The position numbers and the translations under genes were made by a program. Under the pieces are notes generated by a model. The model was not told the DNA's origin. It made no database searches and was given only the letters and a program-made list of their open reading frames with translations. A stretch of DNA of 44,849 nt from a virus: the IMG/VR virus record IMGVR_UViG_3300005836_000235, positions 1 through 44,849 of that record. One strand, written 5' to 3'. Of this stretch, positions 7,967 through 16,300 are shown one piece after another (position 1 is the stretch's first letter; each line of letters starts with the position of its first letter).

Positions 7967-7995
7967 ACTGTATCATAGGCTAGTTTTTGAGTCAA
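7967..7995 (-). promoter_or_regulatory. Putative sigma70-type promoter of the radical SAM operon
   Basis: On the minus strand TTGACT (7995-7990) and TACAGT (7972-7967) are separated by exactly 17 bases. It faces the NTF2-like gene, and transcription would start near 7960. The segment is more A/T-rich than its surroundings. Confidence 0.5.
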
Positions 7996-8011
7996 AGGCC
8001 CGAATTGAGGC

Positions 8012-8057
8012 TTGAAATCAGGTTTGAATTCAGGTCGACTTAAGGTTGAAGTCAGGT
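8012..8057. repeat. Three copies of TTGAANTCAGGT
   Basis: TTGAAATCAGGT (8012-8023) and TTGAATTCAGGT (8024-8035) abut, and TTGAAGTCAGGT (8046-8057) follows. The copies differ only at the sixth base. They start 12 and 22 bases apart and lie 17-60 bases upstream of the -35 box of the operon, where an activator would bind. A partial relative lies near 7987. Confidence 0.8.
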
Positions 8058-8083
8058 GTCAATGCAACCGCCTTCGCGTTCAT

Positions 8084-11000
8084 TCAATAGATAAAGGAGC
8101 GGTCATCACTCGTGGGCAACGGGATCGTCCATCCGAATACGCAGAGATGGTCGTAAGCCCAGAGCTTGATCGAGGGCAGGCCGAGACGGCTGACGCTCAC
8201 GAACTCCCTCGTCCAGGGCCAAGTACCGTAGTAGAGGCCCATCAGATAACGGCAGTGAGCCTGGTCCCAGGCGAGTTCCGTCCACGGATACCGCGCGCAG
8301 CGTATCGCCTGGTCCAGATTGTGGTTGATCCCCGGATACTGATAGCCCTCGATCAGGAACGTGTCGAAGCCCGAGCCCGCGCGAGTGGTCCATTGCGAGG
8401 GCAGGTTGATGTACCGCGTTAGCTTGCAGTTGTCCGGATCATTCACGTCCATTGGCCACAGGAGCTCGAACACAGCCGACGGGCACTGCGACAGAACGTA
8501 GCTCTGGATGGCGGCCACATAGTTGTAAAGGCGGATCCGAAGAAAGTTGGCATCCGCGTAGCTGTTGATTGATGGATCGTCGTTCGGCGTGTGAAACGTG
8601 GCGAGCGCGCGGCCCAACGCCAATTGTGCCGCGGCCTGCGTGTCGGCATCGTAGAATGCCATCCCGGACGAGTTGGCCTGGAACCACCAGAGGATTTCCC
8701 CGAACTGGAGCTTGGGCGTCAGTCCCGCTGTCAGCATCAAGCCCGCCATCGCGGCGTGAGCCTGCCCGATGTAGCTCTGCGGCCCGGAACTGAAGGCGAT
8801 CTGCGAACTGTTCAGCGTGCCGAAGCCGGTGGCGGTCTCGACCGCCGTGCCGTCAGGAAACCGCTGGAGCCACACCTGGCCGGCGACCGAGGGCTGGCTC
8901 GGGTCTTCAGGCGGTTGCACCAACTCCTGCGAGAATGAGCAGACGGCGCTCATGTTGTTCGCCTTGAGCAGACCGAAGAAGTCCGCGTTCCAGTCGCGGA
9001 ACGCCCGGTTGAGCACTGGCGTCTGGGTCGGATCGATGACCCATTTCGTGCCGTACGTTCCGCCTTGCAGATCGCCAGTCACCGTGGCTTGGCCGCTGCC
9101 GGTATTCGTGCCGGGCAGCGCGGCGTACACGTGATACTGCCACACGCTCGCGAACGAATGCGATGTGATCGTGAGGACGCTGCCGGAGGCCGTGGCCCAG
9201 ACGCCATCGAAGATCGCATTGATGAAGTTGGCGAAATGCCGGGCGATGGTGTCGTTCGTATCCTGCCCGCCGAAGACCGTCTTGCCGATCGCGGAGCCGC
9301 CAACGTGCAACCAGACGACGTCCTGATCGCTCCAGTTGCCCGAGAACGTCACCGTGCATGTGGGGTACGACGGATTTGACGCCACCGATTGCTTCCACCA
9401 GAAGACGCCGCAGTAGTGGTCGATCTCGCCCAGCAGCCCAAGTTTCTGAATGTTCCACACCAGCCTTTGCGGCGACAGCTTGTACGTGTTGTCCGTGTCG
9501 AAGTCGGTGGCCACGGCTACGGCAGTGGTAGTGGTAACCGGATCCGGAACATCGCTCGCCACCGCGCATTCGAGGAAATCGAAATAGAAGTACCAGCCCT
9601 GGCTCGACGCGTTCTTGTTGCCGGATAGCGTGATTACCACCTTGTGCTGCCCTGCCGCGACGCCGGAGAACAAGAGGCGCCGCGTTTGAGACGTGGTGGC
9701 GGCGGGGTAGTAGCAGTCGACCGTTAGCGGCGCGCCGCCATCGACCGTCGCGGTTACCATGCCGCAGTTGGTGTCGAGGCGGGTGCCGACGTAGATATCG
9801 TGCGTGGACTGGCAGTGCGTCTCGACGGTGACGCTGGCACCGGAAGCGGCCGCCCGGATCGCGCGTCCCTGGCTCCAGAAAGCTAACGCACCGTTCACCG
9901 GATCGTTACCGGGAGCGGCCTCCCAGTATCCGGAAGTGCTCACCCATGTGCTGTCTTCTTCGATGCGTACCGAACCCGGCCCAGCGATCTTGAGCGACCG
10001 CTTGCTCGCTGGGTTGCTCGTCACCGTCCAGTTCGTGACCACGAGCTGCCACTCGGTTGACTGGTATGCCTGGCTGTTGGGCAAGGCGGGCGCGATGGTC
10101 CACCAGACTTTGTCGACATTGCTCCAGCCGGACCCATTGGACAAAGCTGTAAAGTCGATGTGAACGTGCCATGATACGTTGTCCGAAGAGCCGCCGGAGA
10201 GGTTCCAGTTGACCGCTGTGAAATACAAGCGGCTGCTGCTGTTGTTGTCCGTCTGATAGAACGCGACGATGTTGCCGTCGGCACCGGGCGCGGCCGTGAT
10301 CACCAACTGGTTCGGCAACACCACGGCGGCCGAGACCACGACGGGACCGTTCTGCACCCAGTTGATGGCGTTGATCTGCTGGGCAATGGACTGGAGGATC
10401 GACGCCGCGGTTGTCTGCGTCAGAGAGTCGGAAGCCGATCCATCAGAACTCGAAACCGCCACCGGCCCGGAGACCCCAGCTTTCAACGTGATGAAAATCT
10501 CGTTGCCGGAGGTGCCGCCCGTGGTGGCCGTGCAGTTCGGATCGGAGGCGTTGATCTGCCCGGCGATGTTGCTCGCGACGCCGGCGCTATTCAGCGAACC
10601 TTCCAGGCAAGAATACGTCGCCGACCCGATCGTGACCCAGTGGTTGTATGCGGCGTTGCCCTGCCACCACATGGCCTGATCGGTTGTCGGGTGGGCCGCC
10701 GAAATCGCGGGGCTGATGAAGGACTGGTTCTGATACCACAGCGTGACCTTGTCGCCGGGCTGCGGATTGTTCAGGTTGAGAACGTAGGTGGCCGAGGCGC
10801 CCGTTCGGCCAGTCGTATTACACGTGACCGTGATGCCAGGCGTGCCGATCCACTTCACATCGTTGTGGCCGACGCCGTTGATGGAGTAATCGAGCGTGTT
10901 CCAGTCGGTCCACGCGTTCTTGAGCGACTCCCAGGATTGAATGCCTTGCCACGTAACATCGAAGTCGAGCACGAGGCCCGTGAGATCGCCGTCTGGAAGA

Positions 11001-11197
11001 TAGGAGAACAGCGGGTGCCCGAATGGATCGTCCTTCTGGAACAGGACCAGCACGACGAAATCCGCCATGTCGCGGAAAACGCCGGAGACGGTGAATCCAG
11101 TATCCGAGGCGCCCCACAGCGCGGCGGCTGCGCCGTAGTCGTCGAAGCCCTGCAGGTGCATCGTGCGATGCGGTTGCAGTTTGTAGATCGGGTCCAT
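8084..11197 (-). CDS. Large tail protein with barrel-like C-terminus (putative tail fibre or virion glycosidase-like)
   Basis: 1037 residues, directly downstream of the tail-tip gene in the phage reading direction, with the ParA/HEPN island between them. The N-terminal ~200 residues are beta-rich (MDPIYKLQPHRTMHLQGFDD, later GLVLDFDVTWQGIQ). The middle (about 420-560) resembles a carbohydrate-binding or jelly-roll module (EAAPGNDPVNGALAFWSQGR; GQHKVVITLSGN). From about 580 the sequence looks like an alpha/beta barrel (LKANNMSAVCSFSQEL, PKLQFGEILWWFQ, FELLWPMDVNDPDNCK, FDTFLIEGYQYPG). I do not recognise a named family. Position and domains suggest a receptor-binding or surface-glycan-acting tail protein. 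It is the last structural gene before the radical SAM operon. Confidence 0.7.
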   Translation of the reverse strand: MDPIYKLQPHRTMHLQGFDDYGAAAALWGASDTGFTVSGVFRDMADFVVLVLFQKDDPFGHPLFSYLPDGDLTGLVLDFDVTWQGIQSWESLKNAWTDWNTLDYSINGVGHNDVKWIGTPGITVTCNTTGRTGASATYVLNLNNPQPGDKVTLWYQNQSFISPAISAAHPTTDQAMWWQGNAAYNHWVTIGSATYSCLEGSLNSAGVASNIAGQINASDPNCTATTGGTSGNEIFITLKAGVSGPVAVSSSDGSASDSLTQTTAASILQSIAQQINAINWVQNGPVVVSAAVVLPNQLVITAAPGADGNIVAFYQTDNNSSSRLYFTAVNWNLSGGSSDNVSWHVHIDFTALSNGSGWSNVDKVWWTIAPALPNSQAYQSTEWQLVVTNWTVTSNPASKRSLKIAGPGSVRIEEDSTWVSTSGYWEAAPGNDPVNGALAFWSQGRAIRAAASGASVTVETHCQSTHDIYVGTRLDTNCGMVTATVDGGAPLTVDCYYPAATTSQTRRLLFSGVAAGQHKVVITLSGNKNASSQGWYFYFDFLECAVASDVPDPVTTTTAVAVATDFDTDNTYKLSPQRLVWNIQKLGLLGEIDHYCGVFWWKQSVASNPSYPTCTVTFSGNWSDQDVVWLHVGGSAIGKTVFGGQDTNDTIARHFANFINAIFDGVWATASGSVLTITSHSFASVWQYHVYAALPGTNTGSGQATVTGDLQGGTYGTKWVIDPTQTPVLNRAFRDWNADFFGLLKANNMSAVCSFSQELVQPPEDPSQPSVAGQVWLQRFPDGTAVETATGFGTLNSSQIAFSSGPQSYIGQAHAAMAGLMLTAGLTPKLQFGEILWWFQANSSGMAFYDADTQAAAQLALGRALATFHTPNDDPSINSYADANFLRIRLYNYVAAIQSYVLSQCPSAVFELLWPMDVNDPDNCKLTRYINLPSQWTTRAGSGFDTFLIEGYQYPGINHNLDQAIRCARYPWTELAWDQAHCRYLMGLYYGTWPWTREFVSVSRLGLPSIKLWAYDHLCVFGWTIPLPTSDDRSFIY

Positions 11198-11533
11198 TGT
11201 TGAAGATTGCCCTTATGATCCGTGGAGAAGCAACAGAGGGCTTCGACGGATACTCTGGCGTAACTGCAGTCGCGTGAGGTCACTTCTACGCATCGCCGAC
11301 TTGAACGAAGCCGCTGGCGCGCCGGACGCTACGCGTGGCCTGCGAGGGACGTGTTTTCCTGCCGTCGGGGCTGCACCGGGAGTCGCAGCGGTGACGGTGG
11401 GACTCGCTACGTCATTCCCTTATTGCATCTATAACTTACGGATTCCATGTTGCCGCCTCAATCACAAGACGCCGCTAATGCCAGGCTCTTCGCTGTGGTT
11501 GTGTTAAACTTCTTGCGATCCATCTACAGTTTT
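11198..11533. other. Non-coding segment upstream of the ParA-like gene
   Basis: About 336 bases without a convincing gene, between the divergent tail-protein and ParA-like genes. An extended -10-like TGTTAAACT ends at 11510, 23 bases before the ParA ATG, but no good -35 is visible. No strong Shine-Dalgarno precedes that ATG, so the transcript may have a very short leader. No repeat marking an insertion edge was found. Confidence 0.4.
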
Positions 11534-12574
11534 ATGGCCAAGATTATCTGTCTGTTCAATCATAAAGGAGGCGTTAGCAAGACCACGACTGCTTTCAACC
11601 TGGGCTGGATGATGGCCCTCAAAGGCAAGCGCGTGATTCTGGCCGACTTTGACCCTCAGTGCAATCTGACAGGGATGGTCATGGGCTTCAAGAAGGTAGA
11701 CGACCTCTCTGCAATCTATAGCAGCGCACCGCCCAACAACGTGAAGGACGGCCTTGCACCGGCGTTCGAATCGCAGCCGCGACAGATCGCGCCTGTAAAA
11801 TGCGTTGAGGTTCAGGGCGTTGAGAATTTGTTTTTGCTGCCCGGTCACATCGAGCTTGCGGAGTATGAAACGACTCTCGGGATTGCGCAAGAACTCAGCG
11901 GATCGCTGCTGGCCCTACGCAATTTGCCCGGCTCTCTTCGTTTTCTGTTGGATGCAACAGCAGTTAAGTATGAGGCTGACTACATTCTCGTAGATATGAG
12001 TCCAAGCCTCGGACCGGTCAATCAGAACTTATTGACAACCTCGGATTTTTTCATTGTTCCGCTGCACCCAGATTATTTTTCGGCGATGGCGCTTAGCTCA
12101 CTTGCCAAAGTCCTGCCGCGCTGGAAGGCTTGGGCTGAAACGGCATTCAGCATCGACGCTTTGGCGAACGCGGACTATCCCTTTCCACGGCCCCAGCCTA
12201 TTTTCATCGGAGCCGTGATTCAGAAGTACAGGCCCCGCATGGGCAAGGCGAGTAAGGCCTTTCAAAATTGGATCGATCAATTGATCACGGGTCTGAAGAG
12301 TACGCTTCTGCCGGTGCTCGAAAAGTCAGGGATGGTCCGGGACAATCTATTTAAAGAACGATTGGGTCTTGAACCTTGGAATCCCATTTTGGAGGTGGCG
12401 GATTTCAATAGCATCATCGCGTTGTCGCAGGAGCATCAAGTCCCTGTGTATGCCCTGACTGCGGAGCACGCAGAACAGCAAGGCGCTGTCTGGGACCAAA
12501 CGAAAAAGAGCATGGACGTCTTCTTTAAAGCCTTTGCCGAATGCGCAGAGAAGGTGTTCGCTCTAACGAATTGA
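11534..12574 (+). CDS. ParA/Soj-type ATPase
   Basis: 346 residues on the strand opposite the phage genes. The deviant Walker A motif KGGVSKTTTA starts at Lys11 and is followed by VILADFDPQCNLTG, as in ParA/MinD ATPases. The Walker B region is DYILVDMSPSLGPVNQNLLT, followed by FIVPLHPDYFSAMALSSL. The C-terminal half (GAVIQKYRPRMGKASKAFQ) has the usual layout of ParA-like proteins in accessory regions. There is no ParB or parS here; the partner is instead a HEPN protein starting seven bases downstream. An ATP-dependent switch controlling the HEPN partner is more likely than plasmid partitioning. Confidence 0.88.
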   Translation: MAKIICLFNHKGGVSKTTTAFNLGWMMALKGKRVILADFDPQCNLTGMVMGFKKVDDLSAIYSSAPPNNVKDGLAPAFESQPRQIAPVKCVEVQGVENLFLLPGHIELAEYETTLGIAQELSGSLLALRNLPGSLRFLLDATAVKYEADYILVDMSPSLGPVNQNLLTTSDFFIVPLHPDYFSAMALSSLAKVLPRWKAWAETAFSIDALANADYPFPRPQPIFIGAVIQKYRPRMGKASKAFQNWIDQLITGLKSTLLPVLEKSGMVRDNLFKERLGLEPWNPILEVADFNSIIALSQEHQVPVYALTAEHAEQQGAVWDQTKKSMDVFFKAFAECAEKVFALTN

Positions 12575-12581
12575 AGCCCGC

Positions 12582-13235
12582 GTGACCCCTATCGCGCATT
12601 TTGAGGCACTCTGGACGCGGTGTAGCGAACTTTCCGCGCTACATGCGTATCTTGCAAACAACGTGACGGGCGCATTACATCCGGAAGAGATCTTGCGCGC
12701 GGAATGGGTCGCCAGAGTTGCCGCTCTGGATCTGTATGTTCACGAATTGACGGCACAGCGAATGGTCGCCATTTTTGAAGGGCGGCTTCCATCGACTGCA
12801 GCTTATCAGCGATTTGTGGTGTCGAACGAAACGCTTGATAGAATCCGGCAGGCGATAGTGGCCAATGTGCCATCCGCCATCATAGCTCCTGCCTCTGCCA
12901 GCGCTGCATTTGATCTGCATGTTCGAACGGATCTCGGCAGGAAGACTCTTCAGTGCCCAGACGATATCGCTGATGCGGTTAGGCTTTGTTCCGGCGTGGA
13001 ATTGTGGAATGAGGTGGCTGCTCGCCTCGGAGCACCACCTGCCAAAAAAAACGATGCTGCCAAGAGCATAAAGAAAACTCTATCTCTCGTGGTCGAACGG
13101 CGCAACAAGATTGCCCATGAAGGCGACCTCCAGCCGCCGCCGCTGCGGGAGCCGTGGCCTATCAGCCAAGCCGACGTTGCCTTTGTTGCGCAACAGATAG
13201 AAAGCATCGTGCGAGCTATCGACGCCATTGTCTAG
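12582..13235 (+). CDS. HEPN-domain protein (RiboL-PSP-HEPN-like), putative RNase toxin
   Basis: 217 residues, GTG start seven bases after the ParA stop, so the two are co-transcribed. The protein is largely helical, with LWTRCSELSALHAYL and EWVARVAALDLYVHELTAQR near the start. It ends with the HEPN signature VVERRNKIAHEGDL, where Arg174-N-K-I-A-His179 fits the RX4-6H active site of HEPN RNases. After it comes the helix DVAFVAQQIESIVRAIDAIV. HEPN domains are common effectors in toxin-antitoxin, abortive infection and other anti-phage systems. I infer that the ATPase upstream senses infection or restrains this effector; the pair is not one I can match to a named system. Confidence 0.8.
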   Translation: MTPIAHFEALWTRCSELSALHAYLANNVTGALHPEEILRAEWVARVAALDLYVHELTAQRMVAIFEGRLPSTAAYQRFVVSNETLDRIRQAIVANVPSAIIAPASASAAFDLHVRTDLGRKTLQCPDDIADAVRLCSGVELWNEVAARLGAPPAKKNDAAKSIKKTLSLVVERRNKIAHEGDLQPPPLREPWPISQADVAFVAQQIESIVRAIDAIV

Positions 13236-13255
13236 TTGACACTGGCAGATTTCAC

Positions 13256-13274
13256 TTGGCCGTCTAACGGCCAA
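13256..13274 (+). terminator. Hairpin after the HEPN gene
   Basis: TTGGCCGT-CTA-ACGGCCAA is a perfect 8-bp stem with a 3-base loop, 20 bases after the HEPN stop. No T-run follows, so termination is not certain. It may simply separate the converging transcripts. Confidence 0.45.
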
Positions 13275-13329
13275 ACCGGACCTGGCCGACTTCGAGCGGA
13301 CAATCCAATCTGAAGCAGTTCGTTTGGAA

Positions 13330-16300
13330 TCACGAGTAAATGAAGACCGAAAGGTTCGCGCCCGGAAACGCGGTGCCCACAGCCGTGATGCCGATGGAGA
13401 CGGGCGTATTGGCCGGGATCTGCGACAGCGCGCTGATCTGCGAAGGCGTGGCGACCACAACGGTCTGGCCGGCGGCTATAGTCAGCGTCAGCCACGCGGT
13501 GCCGCCCACGTAAATCGTGAACGTGATCCCGGAGCCGGTGGGAGCCGCCTGCACGTAGGCCTTCACATCGCCCGCGGTGACCGGGCGATTCAGATACAAA
13601 GGTTGAGCTGCGTTGGACTCTATGCCCAGCGTGCCCTGCATCTGGAAAACGAGACCGGCGACCTTTGAGAGTCCTTCCGCGCCGAACACCCAGTCTTCGC
13701 GGATCGGAGCGTCGCCATCGGGCGATTCGTTGCCGTTCACGTCTACCGTGAAGCCGGCGATCACCAGCGCCGTGTCCACGAAGTTGCTGGTGGGCATGTT
13801 GATCATCGTCGCCGCCAGCGGGTCGCCGTTATCGATCGAGGTCGTGTCGCAGGAGTAGGGCCACGTCGGTTCCTCGATAATCCACACGTCGCCGGGATTG
13901 ACGACCATCGGGAGGTCCCATGTGATGCTGGTCGCCGTGTTCGCGACGATCTTCCGCGGCGGCGTCCCACGCGAGACTCCCTGAATCACGCGGATCAGGT
14001 TGCCGATCTCCGCGCCGGGCGTCATGCCGTTCGGATTACCGTTGTTCTGGACGCCGGAATCCGCGATGGAAGTTGGAGTCGATGCGTTGGAAGCGTCGGC
14101 CTTGAACCTCACAATGAGGGCATCGCCCTCTTGGACGATACCGTTCGGATCTGGAGCGACGCCGATCGTGCCGGTGTTCTGATCCCACGAAGTCACCGTC
14201 GCGCTAAAACACGGCGTGGCGCCTTCCGGCCTGCCGACGATCGAGACGATGCGGCCAACCGGCGTCCACGATGGATTTGTGGATGGCGGCGCTCCCTGCA
14301 GAAATCCTGCGACCAGCGTGCCGGCGGACACGCTATCGATGATCCCGCCGAGGACCCCGCTGTGAATCAGTTGCTTGGCCTTCAGCCGGATCTTCTTCAC
14401 GTACGGTGATGGCAGCGCAAACGTGGAACGCTGTAACGGTCCGGTGAAGGTAACCGATCCCGGCGTATAGGTCGTGCCGCCGCCGGTGGGCGTGAGCGCC
14501 CCGCTGGCGACCACGCCGCCGTAGGGGCTGAGTTGCTGCGCGCAAATGAGGTCGTCCTGTGCCGCCGCGAAGATAACGTAATTCTGTAGCCCCGCTACGG
14601 TGGGCCAGACGATATTGTCCAGCGTGATCGAGTACGTGGTGGTGTTGGCCGGCGTTGTTGTGGGCAACGGCACAATTGCGATGGCCATGGGCACCGACGG
14701 AAGGCCATTCGCGTCCAGAGCGCATAGCGAGAGGCGGATTGTAGTCCCTCCGATGAGCGATCCGCCGGTTGTGTTCACCGCGATGTTGCCCGCCACGGGT
14801 GCACCGACGCCGGGGCTGAACGCATTCGTCGGCAGCTTCCCGGCCACCACGAGATTCGCCAGTACGCTGCCGTCGGCCATCTGCGCGTAGGACTGGTTGG
14901 TGTCGAACGTCCATTCGCCCGGAAACAGCGCGTCGTCCGAGCGGGCCTGAATCTGATACGGCGCCCACGCCGGTCCCAGCGGGATCGGGTAGAAGAGCGC
15001 GGGCAGCGGAGCGGGCGCCAAGTCGAGCGGCTTCGGCCCGACGTCCAGATCGTACATGGACGCGGTCACCGTCTTGCCGGTAATCGTGACGCTCCAATCC
15101 TTGTGTAGCTTCCAGGACTGGATGCGGAAGTCGCCCGTGATGAACTGGAACGTCGCGTTCGCCGAGTCGGCCGGAGCCGGTGACACCACGAAGCCGGTGA
15201 CCGTCTTGTAGTCCGAAGAAGTGAAGATCTGCGTCACAATGCTTTGGATACCGTTGATCAAAACCTCCTTGTTGACGATGAACCTGTCCAGAGGGTCGCC
15301 TGTCAGGTCGCCGCACTGGCCGGCGAGCACTGAACAGGTGCCCTTCATGCCGGGAACGTCGGGATGCGTGATCGACACCACCTGTCCGACTTCGTTGCCC
15401 AGGCCCAGCAGCGTGGTCTTCCAGGTGGCCGTCCTCCCGTTGCGCCACTCAGCCGGATTCACGCCGCCGATCTCCTCGCGCGTGCGCGTGGCCGCCAGGC
15501 GCAATGCCTGTGAGATTGTGGCGCATCCGACCAGATGCTGCCGGGCGGTCAATGGCGTGCCTGCGCGGCCAAAGTAGGCCGCGTGGGTTTTGTCCTGGTA
15601 CTCGGCGGTGTTGGCTTGGTATTGATATGCCTGATCGGCGAAGTCGATAATCAGGTGCTCGAACGAAGCCTCGATGGGTTCGAGGCGCAGGCTCTGGAAC
15701 AACATGTTGCCGAGCGTGAAGGCATCGACGGCGGAAGCGTTAATCCGGCAGCCGAGCTTCAGTTTCCCGAACTCCCATGTGAAGTAGCCGAGGCCGCAGG
15801 CCACAATCTCGGTGAGCCAGTCGCGAAACGGCTTCTGCTGCGCCAGAACGCCTTGGAATCGGAACTGCTTCTCGTTGCCTGGGCCCACGACCGGCATTAC
15901 CAGCGTGTCCGCGATCTCAGCCGCGCCGCTGCTGTCGCCCACAACGAGCGATGACAGTACGAACTTGCTCAGTTGCGCCGCCGAATCGGCGCCAGCCAGG
16001 CCGAGCGCGCGCAGGAGGCTGTTGACCGCAATCCAAAAGGGATTCGTCAGGCCCGTCACGGCGGTGCGGTTACCGTTCTGGTCCCAGGTCCATCCGGTGA
16101 GGCCCTGCGAGATCGGCACCTGCATTTGGTGCTGCTCGGCTGTGCTGGGCTGGATGCCGGACTGGTCGCTGCGCCGGATCTCGACGAACGCCGTGCCCGC
16201 CGCCATCTCCGGAGCCCACGAGGGGCTCCAAGCCTGGCTCTGGCTGAGCGCGAAGAAGTCGTGGGACGGAGTGACCGGGTCTATACCGAATACCTCGCGC

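Noticed and set aside
8012-8057. CRISPR-like array
   Set aside because: Repeats are 12 bases, with no spacers between the first two and no cas genes.
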